Shown here one piece after another: positions 26,339 through 35,391 of a stretch of 64,000 nucleotides of DNA; the first letter of the stretch is position 1, and each line of letters opens with the position of its first letter. Origin of the DNA: Nitrospira sp. (lineage in GTDB: Bacteria; Nitrospirota; Nitrospiria; Nitrospirales; Nitrospiraceae); NCBI GenBank assembly GCA_024998625.1, contig JACOEL010000001.1, positions 248,001 to 312,000 of the forward strand, given 5' to 3'. Both the position numbers and the translations under genes were made by a program. A model generated the notes under the pieces. The model was not told where the DNA came from. It did not search any database and saw only the letters and a list, made by a program, of their open reading frames with translations.

Positions 26339-26713
26339 CTACCCGAGTTGCTGAATGCGCTGATTCGGGCTCACGACATCCGTGAGGCGAATTCCGAACT
26401 TTTCGTTGACCACGACGACTTCGCCGCGCGCGACCAATTTGTTGTTCACCAGAACTTCCATCGGTTCGCCGGCCAGCTTGTTGAGTTCGATGACCGACCC
26501 CTGCCCCAATTGCAGCAACTCCCGGATCAGCATCCGCGTCGAGCCGATCTGCACGGTCACTTGCAGTGGAATATCGAGCACGAACTCGATGTTCTTGTTG
26601 GCGGGGACGGCGTTCTGATTATCGACCGGGGGAAACGAGGTCGGTTGCACGTTGATGTCTCCGGCGCCGGCATTGGTAGCGTCCGACGGTGCAGTTGTGT
26701 CTCCGTTGCCCAT
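26339..26713 (-). CDS. fliN: Flagellar motor switch protein FliN
   Basis: A 124-residue FliN: a variable polar N-terminus and a SpoA domain (LDIPLQVTVQIGSTRMLIRE, then GSVIELNKLAGEPMEVLVNN and GIRLTDVVSP). FliN forms the bottom of the C-ring and in other species docks FliH through FliH's N-terminal tryptophans. The start at 26713 has AAAGGAGA 8 nt upstream. It follows fliM by 29 nt. Confidence 0.96.
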   Translation of the reverse strand: MGNGDTTAPSDATNAGAGDINVQPTSFPPVDNQNAVPANKNIEFVLDIPLQVTVQIGSTRMLIRELLQLGQGSVIELNKLAGEPMEVLVNNKLVARGEVVVVNEKFGIRLTDVVSPNQRIQQLG

Positions 26714-26742
26714 GCGCAAATCTCCTTTAGTTCCGGGACGCT

Positions 26743-27714
26743 CTACCCCAATATCTTGGTCACGCGGCACGCATGATTGCCCTTAAAGATCCCGGGCTGC
26801 CCTTGAAATTTCGGATCACCCTCGACCAGACACAGCATCGGATCGCCGGGATGTTGATCGAGCATCAAGACATCGCCGGGGTTGAAATTGAGCAAGTCCT
26901 GCACATTGATACGCGCGGTTCCCAATTGAACGGTCAGAGCCACATCGCATTCCTGCAAGGAATCCTTGAAACGACTGCCCCAGCTGCTGTCCTGTTCCAC
27001 ATTGTCGGCGAACAATCCGGAATACAGTTTTTCTTTGATCGGCTCCAACATGGAGTAGGGATATGCGATAAACATTTCTCGGGAGATGTCGCCCAGGTGC
27101 ACCTGCAATGTCACCACCACGACGATTTCCGACGTCGTCACGACCATGGCGAACTGCGGGTTGCTCTCGGAGCGTAAGTACCCGATCTTCACCGGCATCA
27201 CGACATGCCAGGCTTTCTCCAAGTCAGCCAGTGCCTGCTGTACCAGTTTCTTGATCAGACGGAGCTGAATCGTGGTGAACTCCCTGCCTTCAGGCTTCAC
27301 GTGCGTCTGCACTTTTCCGCCGAAGAAAAAGTCCACGATCAAGTACACCAGCATGGCGTCCATGACAAAGAGCCCGTTGCCGCGCATCGGCTCCATGGCG
27401 AAGAGATTGAAAGAGGAGGGAACCGGAACTTTTTGAATGAAGTCCCCGAATTTCATGATTTGGGTGCCGAGGACGCTGAATTCGATCTTCTCTCGGAGAA
27501 TGGCGCTCCAGGAAATGGATTGCTGACGTGTGAAGCGATCGTTGATCATCTCCATCGTGGGCATACGCCCGCGAATGATGCGTTCCTGGCTGGTGAGGCT
27601 GTATGCTTTGACCCCGCCCGGATCTTCCTCCTCCTTCGGAACCGTCTCGACTTCGCCGGACATGACGCCGCCCATCAAGGCATCGATTTCTTCTTGGGAA
27701 AGTATTTTATCCAT
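26743..27714 (-). CDS. fliM: Flagellar motor switch protein FliM
   Basis: A 323-residue FliM. The N-terminal CheY-binding peptide is present (ILSQEEIDALMGG), then the middle domain, then a C-terminal SpoA domain (VQLGTARINVQDLLNFNPGD). Because the CheY-P peptide is intact, motor direction is expected to be controlled by a CheY made elsewhere in the genome. It sits 24 nt after fliL. Confidence 0.97.
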   Translation of the reverse strand: MDKILSQEEIDALMGGVMSGEVETVPKEEEDPGGVKAYSLTSQERIIRGRMPTMEMINDRFTRQQSISWSAILREKIEFSVLGTQIMKFGDFIQKVPVPSSFNLFAMEPMRGNGLFVMDAMLVYLIVDFFFGGKVQTHVKPEGREFTTIQLRLIKKLVQQALADLEKAWHVVMPVKIGYLRSESNPQFAMVVTTSEIVVVVTLQVHLGDISREMFIAYPYSMLEPIKEKLYSGLFADNVEQDSSWGSRFKDSLQECDVALTVQLGTARINVQDLLNFNPGDVLMLDQHPGDPMLCLVEGDPKFQGQPGIFKGNHACRVTKILG

Positions 27715-27738
27715 GGCGTCCCGGCGAACGACGATCGA

Positions 27739-28272
27739 CTATTGAATGACGAATTCCGTGAAGTAGGTCGACTTCACCGACTTTTTCGGCAACAACCCGT
27801 TGATGCGATCCGTGATGTCCTCGCGCAATTTGTGTTTGCCTTGAGGAGAGCGGGCGGTGGCGGAATCCAATCCGGTCAACAACACAAGAATGGCGTCGCG
27901 GATTTGGGGAGTGCGCGCTTTGATCTGCTCGACGGTGTTTGAGTTGTCAGCCTCCACCTTGAGAGTCACTTTGAGGTAACGGATCTCCGGCGTATCCGCG
28001 AGGTTGACGATAAAGGGGTCTAGGTCGGCAATCGCACTGGCATCGGCGACGGCTCCATGCCCTCCGCTCTTGTCTTCGGTCTCCCCGTGAGCGGCTTGCT
28101 TCTCTCCCCCGCTGTCGCCATGTGCCTTCTCCCCGGAGGAGCTCATCATTTTGAACATCGCAAAGGCACCACCCAGGCCGAGAATCAATACCCCCGCGAC
28201 GATGATGATGACCATCTTCATGGGAATACCCGCGGGCGCTGCGGGCGCCTTCTCTTCAGCTGCTTCTGACAT
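27739..28272 (-). CDS. fliL: Flagellar basal body protein FliL
   Basis: A 177-residue, single-pass inner-membrane protein: a short cytoplasmic N-terminus, a membrane helix (MVIIIVAGVLILGLGGAFAM), an acidic/polar linker and a stomatin-like periplasmic domain (ADLDPFIVNLADTPEIRYLKVTLKVE). FliL surrounds or supports the stator. The start at 28272 has an ideal AGGAGG site. First gene of the long fliL-fliM-fliN-fliO-fliP-fliQ-fliR-flhB-flhA-flhF-flhG-fliA run. Confidence 0.94.
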   Translation of the reverse strand: MSEAAEEKAPAAPAGIPMKMVIIIVAGVLILGLGGAFAMFKMMSSSGEKAHGDSGGEKQAAHGETEDKSGGHGAVADASAIADLDPFIVNLADTPEIRYLKVTLKVEADNSNTVEQIKARTPQIRDAILVLLTGLDSATARSPQGKHKLREDITDRINGLLPKKSVKSTYFTEFVIQ

Positions 28273-28314
28273 ACGGACCTCCTGCGGACAGTGTTTGCCG
28301 GCGCTGGTCGGTTG

Positions 28315-28330
28315 TGCAATGCATATGCCA
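28315..28330 (-). promoter_or_regulatory. Sigma-54 promoter for the fliL operon
   Basis: Minus strand: TGGCATATGCATTGCA, with GG-N10-GC spacing and near-consensus -24 (TGGCAT) and -12 (TTGCA) boxes. Transcription would begin near 28303, about 31 nt before FliL. Confidence 0.8.
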
Positions 28331-28562
28331 CGCAACGACCGACAACAGCCCGATACGGATTTCGCTCTGTGCGCCGGCGCCTGCGATAACCCACTGATTT
28401 CACGTCACGACGTCTTCCGGACGTACGCGAACGAAGACCGGTCATGAGGCCTTGTCAGCGGAGTGACGGAGACTGAGCGGTGGCCGACAGAATGTTGACG
28501 AAGGCGAGAAAACGTGAGGGGCCTGTGTTGGCGAGCACTAGGAAGAAATTGCCGGCTTGGGC

Positions 28563-28591
28563 CCTGACGCGCGCGTACCCGGCGCATCAGG
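28563..28591 (-). terminator. Hairpin downstream of flgE
   Basis: A 10-bp stem (CCTGATGCGC / GCGCGTCAGG, one G-T pair) with a 9-nt loop lies 12 nt beyond the flgE stop. No T-run follows, so it may stabilise the mRNA end or act with Rho rather than terminate on its own. Confidence 0.4.
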
Positions 28592-28602
28592 ACCCTCCTT
28601 GC

Positions 28603-29826
28603 TTATCGTTTGAGATTCACGAGTTCTTGCAACATTTCGTCGCTGGTCGTAATTGCGCGCGAATTGGCTTGAAATGCGCGCTGAGTAATAATCATGTCCA
28701 CAAACTCCTTGCCGAGATCCACGTTGGATTGCTCCACGGTTCCAGACAGGACTCTACCCAATCCATTCACCGTCGGTGCACCGGCCAAAGCCGCCCCGGA
28801 CTCGACTGTCTCCAGAAAGTGATTGTCGCCGACGTTAACCAACCCGTCGGGATTGGTAAAACGACTCAACACGACCTGGGCAAGCGCGCGTGTTTCCCCA
28901 TTTGTAAACTGCGCCATGACTCTCCCCTCTTTGTCGACATTGATGCGATCGAGAGTGCCCGATGAATAGCCGTCTTGCGTTTGACTCATGATACCGGAGG
29001 CGGCTCCGAATTGCGTCAGAGCAGACAAATCCACCGTCATGGCCTGCGGAGTGGTGGCGCCGTTGGTCAGTGTCGCAGTCACCGTCTGTGTTCCGCCCGC
29101 GGTCACGGCGCCGCTGGCGTTAAATGTCATGTTAGTTTGGGCGGCAGCCGCACCCCCGTCGATTTGAGAGTACACGCCCCAGGCATTTGCCGCTGTCTTC
29201 CGGAAATACAATTGCATTTGATGAGAGTTCCCCAGGGAGTCGTAGAACGTCATGCCCGTGGAGAAATTGTAGGAGGTCGTATCGGTGACGCTGAAGGCCG
29301 TCGTCGGCGCCGTGGCATTGGCATTGAGATTCCCGAGTATCTCGGCGCTGGTGGTCGCGACCGGAGGCACCGCACTCGATGTCAGAGTAATGCCGCCGAT
29401 CGTGCTCGTGATATTGCCGTTCGTATCGGCCTGGTAGCCCTGCAACAGGGCTCCGCTGCTATCGACGACCTGCCCGAGATTGTCGACCTTGAATTGGCCG
29501 GCCCGCGTATAGAAATTGGCGCCGGAAGTATTTCGCACCAGGTAGAAACCGTTTCCATCGATCGCCAGATCGAACGTATTGCCTGTGGTGGTCATCGATC
29601 CCTGCGAAAAATTGGTCTGCACATCGTTGAGAAATACACCAAGACCGATTTGATCGCTGCCGGCACCACCGCCCAGGCTGGAGGAAATGAGGTCCGAAAA
29701 GGTCGCCCGGCTGGACTTAAATCCCGCAGTCCCTACATTGGCGATATTGTTCCCGATCACCCCCATGGCGTTGCCATAGGAGCTCAAGCCGGTTACTGCC
29801 GTGAACATCGATGTTAAAATGCCCAT
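28603..29826 (-). CDS. flgE: Flagellar hook protein FlgE
   Basis: A 407-residue hook protein. The N-terminal MGILTSMFTAVTGLSSYGNA with NNIANVGTAGFKSSRATFSD and the C-terminal SNVDLGKEFVDMIITQRAFQ are conserved axial-protein ends; the middle is threonine/alanine-rich and variable. FlgE polymerises into the universal joint. Length is normal. Strong AGGAGG site; it is 71 nt downstream of flgD. Confidence 0.97.
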   Translation of the reverse strand: MGILTSMFTAVTGLSSYGNAMGVIGNNIANVGTAGFKSSRATFSDLISSSLGGGAGSDQIGLGVFLNDVQTNFSQGSMTTTGNTFDLAIDGNGFYLVRNTSGANFYTRAGQFKVDNLGQVVDSSGALLQGYQADTNGNITSTIGGITLTSSAVPPVATTSAEILGNLNANATAPTTAFSVTDTTSYNFSTGMTFYDSLGNSHQMQLYFRKTAANAWGVYSQIDGGAAAAQTNMTFNASGAVTAGGTQTVTATLTNGATTPQAMTVDLSALTQFGAASGIMSQTQDGYSSGTLDRINVDKEGRVMAQFTNGETRALAQVVLSRFTNPDGLVNVGDNHFLETVESGAALAGAPTVNGLGRVLSGTVEQSNVDLGKEFVDMIITQRAFQANSRAITTSDEMLQELVNLKR

Positions 29827-29897
29827 GTTTCATCCTCCTGGTTACCACTCTGAAACGTTTTCTCCCAACGTTCGCCCGCGCCGCCGGACGATGGGCG

Positions 29898-30188
29898 CTA
29901 TGCGACGGCCGTCGTGCCGGTGGTCGCGGTTTTATTCTGCGCGTTTTCCTGAAGCTTCACACTCTTCTCCATCAAGGACACCAGCTTGGACATCTGCTCC
30001 AGCTGCGAGAACTGCGCGGTCTGCGCGACGAAGTCCTCATTCTCCATCGGCTTAAGCGGATCTTGATGTTGAAGTTGGGTGACGAGCAGCTTCAGGAAAT
30101 CGTCCTTCCCCAGCGGCTTCGGACCATCGGTGGTCGGCGTGGATGAGTCTGGCGGGGTCGCCTGTGTAATCACCTTGCTGATATCCAT
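29898..30188 (-). CDS. flgD: Flagellar hook cap protein FlgD, short form
   Basis: A 96-residue FlgD that keeps only the conserved N-terminal part, [20 protein letters not shown] followed by [19 protein letters not shown]. The C-terminal tudor/immunoglobulin-like domains that form the cap plate in the 230-residue Salmonella protein are absent. Short FlgDs exist in other bacteria, so this may work as is, perhaps with a partner. Start at 30188 is set by GGAGG 4 nt upstream. It lies between fliK and flgE. Confidence 0.92.
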   Translation of the reverse strand: MDISKVITQATPPDSSTPTTDGPKPLGKDDFLKLLVTQLQHQDPLKPMENEDFVAQTAQFSQLEQMSKLVSLMEKSVKLQENAQNKTATTGTTAVA

Positions 30189-30199
30189 GGGGCCTCCAA

Positions 30200-31774
30200 T
30201 CATGCAAATATACTGACGCGTTCACTCGTGTACTCGCCGGTCGCTCCCCTCGCACTGCGCTCCTCTTCTCCCGTCGTGGACCGCTGGCCGGGGGGGACCG
30301 CCGGGCGGTCCTGATGCTGCTGTTGAAACATCCAGGCATTGTCGCTTCGACCCTGTTGTTGATCGACGGTGACCCGCAACATGCCCATTTCCAGGCCTGT
30401 CGTGCGGAGCGATGATTCCAGTGACTGACCCTGTTGCAACAGGCCTTGTCCCAGTTCTCCATGTTCCGTCCGGATGTGCGCATGGACGGTTTGATCGCTC
30501 ATCATGACACGGACCCGCAAGGGCCCCATGTCCAGGGGATCCAAATCCAACATGACGCTTTGCGAGACGGGCAAGGCTCCTCGAAGTTCGCTCATGCGTT
30601 CGGATTCAGCTACTCGGAAGACTGCCGCGGGCTGGCCGGCCTCGTTGCGGCCGACGGCGCTGTCGGCGGGAAGCGAGGTCGGTTGATTTAGCCCACTCAT
30701 CCGGTCCAGGAACAGCAGGCGATCGGTTGCCCCGTTGGTTGTGCCTTGATTCGGCATTGAGCGATCGGGGTCGGCAGAAGAGCCGGCAAACGGCTCTGAT
30801 TCATTCTCGAGAAATTTCCCGGTGCCCGCACTTCCCTGCTCGGCGCTCACTGGAGTGTTCTCCGCGAGGTCTTCAAGAAATGTTGGCCGGTCGACCCAAT
30901 CGCCCTCAGCCTGTTTCATGGTTCCTGCCTCTGCCGTGCGTGTCGTGACAGTCGCAGCGACAGTCGTCACGTTCTCAGGGGCGATCGCGTTGGCGGTGAC
31001 GGCCGCATCCAGCCGATCGGCGCTTACTTCTGGCACTTCACCATGACTGTCGAGCTGAGGAAACGCTGAGAGATCAATCATTCCCTCCCCTGGCTGTGCT
31101 TTTTCAGCGGATTCTTTCATCTCTGACTTCTGCGCCAGGGCCGTTGCAGCATCGCCGACGAGCGCCTCTTCAGATGTTTCCACCGAGGGATTCACCGCTG
31201 CGAGCTGAGGGGAAGACGTCTCGTGAGGGTTCGTAACAGCTGTAGCCGCGATTTTCCCGGCGCCATCCGCAGAGGGGTCCAATTCCGAATCCGGTGCATC
31301 ACTGGCCTGTACTTCGGTCGGTACAATCGCAGGCGCGGGAAGAAGCATCGCGGCCACAAGGATCTCCTGCCGTTGCGCGCTCTGATCCTCAGCCTGTTGA
31401 GTAGTGGCTTCGGCCTTGGGGCTCCCGACTTCCTTGTCGGACACACAGTCAGCCTTCCCACAAGGCTCTTCATTCAGCCCGGCGGTTCGTTCCTGTCGTG
31501 CGGCCTCCGTTGAGCGAGCCGCTGCTTGCTTGTCTGGTTCCACCTTGGAATGGTGCGACGAACGAGCCGGTGAAGTCGGTTTCGATGCGGCTCGAGCTGA
31601 AGCCGGTTCCGGCGTCATTGCCGCCCGGTGAGCTTCTGCTCGCTCAAGCAACGAATTGAATGTACGAGATGGCGATGAACCCTCAACCGTCGCCTGGCGA
31701 TCTCTGGCGACCGGAGCGGCATGGGTGCTGTGAGGTGGAATTCCCTTCATGAAGGGCTGCATGTCAGTGGCCAT
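30200..31774 (-). CDS. fliK: Flagellar hook-length control protein FliK
   Basis: A 524-residue polar protein. The C-terminal third has the FliK export-switch domain ([20 protein letters not shown] and the following glutamine-rich helix ending near VTVDQQQG); the rest is a disordered, alanine/glutamate-rich ruler. FliK is exported intermittently, measures the hook and triggers FlhB switching. The start at 31774 has AGGAAC; the frame remains open to 31861. It is upstream of flgD and flgE, so the three hook genes form one unit. The stop lies 11 nt before the FlgD start. Confidence 0.9.
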   Translation of the reverse strand: MATDMQPFMKGIPPHSTHAAPVARDRQATVEGSSPSRTFNSLLERAEAHRAAMTPEPASARAASKPTSPARSSHHSKVEPDKQAAARSTEAARQERTAGLNEEPCGKADCVSDKEVGSPKAEATTQQAEDQSAQRQEILVAAMLLPAPAIVPTEVQASDAPDSELDPSADGAGKIAATAVTNPHETSSPQLAAVNPSVETSEEALVGDAATALAQKSEMKESAEKAQPGEGMIDLSAFPQLDSHGEVPEVSADRLDAAVTANAIAPENVTTVAATVTTRTAEAGTMKQAEGDWVDRPTFLEDLAENTPVSAEQGSAGTGKFLENESEPFAGSSADPDRSMPNQGTTNGATDRLLFLDRMSGLNQPTSLPADSAVGRNEAGQPAAVFRVAESERMSELRGALPVSQSVMLDLDPLDMGPLRVRVMMSDQTVHAHIRTEHGELGQGLLQQGQSLESSLRTTGLEMGMLRVTVDQQQGRSDNAWMFQQQHQDRPAVPPGQRSTTGEEERSARGATGEYTSERVSIFA

Positions 31775-31822
31775 AGGTGTTCCTGTCCGTTTCGAACCCC
31801 GTGCGTTGTCATGGAACAGCAT

Positions 31823-31838
31823 TACAAAGGCCGTGCCA
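31823..31838 (-). promoter_or_regulatory. Possible sigma-54 promoter for fliK-flgD-flgE
   Basis: Minus strand: TGGCACGGCCTTTGTA. The -24 box is a perfect TGGCACG; the -12 box has GT where GC is expected, at the right spacing. It would give a leader of about 37 nt before the FliK start at 31774. Weaker than the fliL and flgF sites because of the -12 change. Confidence 0.4.
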
Positions 31839-31972
31839 TCCGCGTCGAACGAGAAAACCACGCATGACGGGGGATTTTCGCAAGGAGGACTATAGTCGAG
31901 GACTTGAAGATGGAAGTTTTTGCAGGAGGTGACGGCAAAACCTGCCGAATCACCGGGACACGAAGGGGCTGT

Positions 31973-32611
31973 TTACGGGGCTATCAGCAATTGTTCGGTC
32001 AGGCGGGCGGCGCGCTCCGGTTTGACCTCAGCGAGGATCGCGCCGGCGGATTTGCCTTTAATCAGGCGTAGCACTTCAAGCGCCTTCCGATCCGGCATGC
32101 GCTCCAGGCGGGCGGCGGCTTCCTCGGCCGGCATTGTTTCGTAGATTTTCGCAAGTTGCGTCTGATTGACGTTGGCCGCCCCTCCTGGTTTGGTCGTCGC
32201 CTTGGGCTTCTCCGCTTCACTCGTCGCCTTGCTCTGGGCGGCCTGACGACGCTTTTTTTCGGCCTCCACCGCCTGTTCATGCCGAGTTACAATCTGTTCG
32301 AGTTCCGCTTTGAGTTCCAGGAGATGCATTTCCGATCCACGTAAGGCCGCCTCACGCTTATCCAGGGCACGTTTGCGCTGTTCCAGCATCTGAAAAATTT
32401 CACGCGGCGCGTTAATGGCCGGACCCTGAACCTCTTTCTTGATCGCGTCGGCCTTTGGTTCTTCCTTCGCCGTTGCCGGAGCCTGCGCCGGCGCCACGTC
32501 ATCCGCAAAGGCTGCCGTGCCCATACTCCCCAGCAGGGCCACAGCGAAGGCCATCCTGAGAATCCTCCCTGTGTGGCATGTTCGAACGTCACCCCTCGCC
32601 AGCACGGTCAT
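31973..32611 (-). CDS. MotE-like periplasmic protein (MgtE-N-type domain)
   Basis: A 212-residue protein with a signal sequence or anchor (ILRMAFAVALLGSMGTAAFA), a long coiled-coil region rich in K, E and Q (about residues 75-140) and a C-terminal helical domain (MPAEEAAARLERMPDRKALE and ILAEVKPERAARLTEQL). The architecture and the place after fliJ match MotE, a chaperone of the stator protein MotC described in Sinorhizobium, and related MgtE-N proteins of many flagellar clusters. It overlaps the fliJ stop by 4 nt. Its partner here is unknown since no mot genes are in the window. Confidence 0.75.
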   Translation of the reverse strand: MTVLARGDVRTCHTGRILRMAFAVALLGSMGTAAFADDVAPAQAPATAKEEPKADAIKKEVQGPAINAPREIFQMLEQRKRALDKREAALRGSEMHLLELKAELEQIVTRHEQAVEAEKKRRQAAQSKATSEAEKPKATTKPGGAANVNQTQLAKIYETMPAEEAAARLERMPDRKALEVLRLIKGKSAGAILAEVKPERAARLTEQLLIAP

Positions 32612-33048
32612 GCCCGATCTCCCTTTTGTAATGGGCTCCGTCGCCAGGCTCGTTCATCCAGCAGCTGCTGATCCTGCCGTTCTCGTCGTCGACGTCGTTC
32701 CAGCGCAGCGCGCGCATCGAGGAGGTCCAGCTTCTTCCGATACTGCATGGCTTCCAGGAGTTCTACGCGTTTGTGTTCCATATTGACCTGTTGATCCCTC
32801 TGCATCTGCTCCATGCTCTTCCGTGCCGCGATGGCCTGATCCATCGCGGCAAGGTGAGCGTACACCTGATCCACCGTGCTCCCCTGTCGGATCCGAAGCA
32901 AATATTGCTCGGCATCCGCCTTCGCCCGAGAATCCAACATCGTCATACGGTCGACTGTCTCCTGCAACGCGCTCGCGAGTTCCGCCAACTCGAGCTTGGC
33001 GACCTCTTCAAGTTGGATCGCATAGGTGCGGAGCACGGTCACGTTCAT
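32608..33048 (-). CDS. fliJ: Flagellar export protein FliJ
   Basis: A 146-residue, almost entirely helical coiled-coil protein, as expected for FliJ, which sits as a stalk in the FliI hexamer and contacts FlhA. The opening LRTYAIQLEEVAKLELAELA and the arginine-rich C-terminal helix fit the family. Starts 4 nt inside the fliI stop and ends 4 nt inside the MotE-like gene, so all three are translationally coupled. Confidence 0.9.
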   Translation of the reverse strand: MNVTVLRTYAIQLEEVAKLELAELASALQETVDRMTMLDSRAKADAEQYLLRIRQGSTVDQVYAHLAAMDQAIAARKSMEQMQRDQQVNMEHKRVELLEAMQYRKKLDLLDARAALERRRRRERQDQQLLDERAWRRSPLQKGDRA

Positions 33049-34352
33049 TGAATGGTTCCTGCCAGCGCCAGCAAGGTATCAATGGACTGCGCCAACCCGA
33101 TGGGCTGCTTCGTCTCCTGCCGTAGGAACGCCGTGATGCCTTCATGAGCGGACACGGCTTTATCCAGGTCTTTGCTCGTGCCGGGCTTATACGCCCCCAG
33201 CGTGATGAGATCTTCAGAGCGCCGATAGAGCGCCGTGCGTTCCAGGACTAACCGTGCCGCAGCATAGTGTGCCGGCGTGACAATGTCCCGCATGACTCGG
33301 CTGGTGCTCTGCAGGATGTCGATGGCCGGAAAGTGATTGCGCGCGGCCAGTTCGCGTGACAGCACAATGTGTCCGTCGAGAATGGAGCGCACGGCATCCG
33401 CGACCGGATCATTAAGGTCGTCGCCGTCGACCAGCACGGTATAGAGCCCGGTAATGCTGCCCCCGCTTTGTGCCGGTCCGACCCGCTCCAGCAATTTCGG
33501 CAACACGGCAAAGACGGACGGTGTATACCCTTTGGTGGTGGGAGGTTCACCGATGGCAAGCCCGACTTCTCTCTGGCTATAGGCCAGGCGGGAAAGGGAA
33601 TCCATCATGAGCAATACATGTTTGCCGCAATCGCGAAAATATTCGGCGATGGCCGTCGCCACCAAGGCGCCGCGAATACGCACGAGCGGCGGTTGATCCG
33701 AGGTCGCGACGACGACGATCGAGCGGGCCCTTGCTTCCGGTGTCAGGTCGCGCTCCAGGAACTCCTTGACCTCGCGTCCCCGTTCTCCGACGAGGGCGAT
33801 GACCCTGACGTCCGCCTGCGTATACCGGCTGATCATGCCCAACAAGACGCTTTTCCCCACCCCGGAGCCGGCGAACACGCCGATTTTCTGGCCTTGGCCG
33901 CAGGTCAACAGGGCATTGATCGCCCGAATGCCCAGATCGACCGGCTGGGTAATTCTGGCGCGATGCAACGGATTCAGCGGAGGCGCATACAATGGAACCT
34001 GGACGTCGGTGCGTAGCGGCGGCAAGCCGTCCAGGGGGTGCCCGAGTCCATCGAAAATTCGTCCCAACATCTGCGGTCCGACCGGCACCGAAGCCACATG
34101 CCCTTTCATCACGACACGGCTTCCCGGTCCGATACCCTGCATTTCACCCAACGGCATCAGCAACACACGATCCTCACGGAATCCGACGACTTCTGCCATG
34201 ACGGCGCCATGACCACCCTCGCGAGTGATCTCGCAGACCTCTCCAACAGAGGTGAACGGCCCCGAGGCTTCAATGACGATACCGACGGCTTGGGCCACCC
34301 GGCCCGTGACGGACAAGGGTTCGACTTGTTCGAGGCGTTCGCTAAGCTTCAC
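33045..34352 (-). CDS. fliI: Flagellar export ATPase FliI
   Basis: A 435-residue FliI with Walker A GVFAGSGVGKSVLLGM, the catalytic region VIALVGERGREVKEFLE, Walker B LLMMDSLSRLAYSQREV and the arginine-finger region. It is homologous to F1-ATPase beta and energises export with FliH and FliJ. It overlaps the upstream FliH-like gene by 11 nt, so stoichiometric synthesis of the two is likely; its regulator in this genome carries a receiver domain. Confidence 0.97.
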   Translation of the reverse strand: MKLSERLEQVEPLSVTGRVAQAVGIVIEASGPFTSVGEVCEITREGGHGAVMAEVVGFREDRVLLMPLGEMQGIGPGSRVVMKGHVASVPVGPQMLGRIFDGLGHPLDGLPPLRTDVQVPLYAPPLNPLHRARITQPVDLGIRAINALLTCGQGQKIGVFAGSGVGKSVLLGMISRYTQADVRVIALVGERGREVKEFLERDLTPEARARSIVVVATSDQPPLVRIRGALVATAIAEYFRDCGKHVLLMMDSLSRLAYSQREVGLAIGEPPTTKGYTPSVFAVLPKLLERVGPAQSGGSITGLYTVLVDGDDLNDPVADAVRSILDGHIVLSRELAARNHFPAIDILQSTSRVMRDIVTPAHYAAARLVLERTALYRRSEDLITLGAYKPGTSKDLDKAVSAHEGITAFLRQETKQPIGLAQSIDTLLALAGTIQ

Positions 34353-35391
34353 CGGCCTCTCGTTTTCTCAAGGCTTCGCCGAGCCGCAGCAGCTGGGTAT
34401 CCAGCGTGGCGTCGATCAAGAGGCTCTGGGCCTGCAGGAGACAGCCCCCCGGGCTGATACCGGGATCCGTTTCAAATTTCAGGGTCAATAGTCCATGCGG
34501 CGTCTGACTCAATGCCGCCCGCGACGCTTCGAGCAGCGGCAGGTCCGACGGATGCACCCGGATCCGGACAAGCCCGCTTTCATGCAAATGGGCCAGCGCC
34601 GTTCGTACCTGCGTCACGATGACCTCACGTTTTTCCGTCACCAGTTCACGTAAGACCTTCTGCGCGATCATGAACGAAAGGGCTGCGACTTCTTCTTCCA
34701 CCGTGTCGTGCAGATTGCGCCAGCTTCCCTCCAATTGCGCCATCAGCGAAGCCACCAGGGCCTGTTCCCGTTGGCGCAGCGCGGCGACCCGCTCCGTGAC
34801 CCGCTTTTCACCCTCCGCCACGCCTCGCTCGAACTCAGTCACGTCATCCGTTCCGAAGGGCCGATTGCCACGGCTGAAATCGGCCAGCGGCACTGTCCGC
34901 AACTGGATGTTGCCGGAACGAATCAAGGTGCGAGTGAGGACCGTATTCTCCTGCCTGAGGCGGTAGAGCTCCAGCAGTCTCGACACGGACTGTCTCACCA
35001 ATTCGACTTCGAATGGTTTGGTTAAGAAGTCCGCCGCGCCGGATTTCATGGCCCTCACTGCCAGCTCGATGTTGCCGTGCCCGGTCATGACGATACTCAG
35101 CAGACGGCTATCGACCTCCAAGGCCTGTTGCAAGAAAGCGATTCCATCCGTTCCGGCCAATTGAACATCGACGATCAACACGGCGATCGGGCGGATTCTC
35201 AAGTGCGTCAGGGCCTCGCTGACAGACCCGGCCGTGAGAATCGGGTGCCCTGTGGATTGCAGCATTTCGGTCAAGAGGAAGCCGATGGATGGTTCGTCAT
35301 CAACGATGAGAATGGCGCGTGGCGCGAGTTCCTTCTCATTGTCCGCGGGAGACGTTTGCGGCAGGCGAATTCCCAAATCAACAGTTCCCAT
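34342..35391 (-). CDS. fliH: Receiver domain-FliH fusion protein
   Basis: A 349-residue protein with two parts. Residues 25-140 are a full response-regulator receiver: acidic pair D31-D32 (ILIVDDEP), phospho-acceptor D75 (LIVDVQLAGTDG), T103 (IVMTGHG) and K125 (LTKPFE). Residues about 185-349 are FliH: a charged coiled-coil region, then the FliH/HrpE-type C-terminal domain (VRIRVHPSDLPLLEA and ISPGGCLLQAQSLLIDATLD). FliH binds FliI as a dimer, controls its ATPase and, in Salmonella, docks on FliN through N-terminal tryptophans. Those tryptophans are absent; the receiver stands in their place. There is no internal stop or start separating the parts. It begins directly after the fliG stop and overlaps fliI. 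Phosphorylation could gate export (inference). Confidence 0.92.
   Translation of the reverse strand: MGTVDLGIRLPQTSPADNEKELAPRAILIVDDEPSIGFLLTEMLQSTGHPILTAGSVSEALTHLRIRPIAVLIVDVQLAGTDGIAFLQQALEVDSRLLSIVMTGHGNIELAVRAMKSGAADFLTKPFEVELVRQSVSRLLELYRLRQENTVLTRTLIRSGNIQLRTVPLADFSRGNRPFGTDDVTEFERGVAEGEKRVTERVAALRQREQALVASLMAQLEGSWRNLHDTVEEEVAALSFMIAQKVLRELVTEKREVIVTQVRTALAHLHESGLVRIRVHPSDLPLLEASRAALSQTPHGLLTLKFETDPGISPGGCLLQAQSLLIDATLDTQLLRLGEALRKREAGEA

Larger units (their letters stand above)
28273..28602. other. 330-nt intergenic region between fliL and flgE
   Basis: No coding sequence is supported here. The fliL-proximal part has a sigma-54 promoter (28315-28330); the flgE-proximal part has a stable hairpin (28563-28591). 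Nothing else is evident in between. Confidence 0.6.

Noticed and set aside
34930-35391. A free-standing CheY-like protein between fliG and fliH
   Set aside because: The receiver reads straight into FliH with no stop codon, and no ribosome site with a start is visible at the junction. A fusion is the simpler reading.
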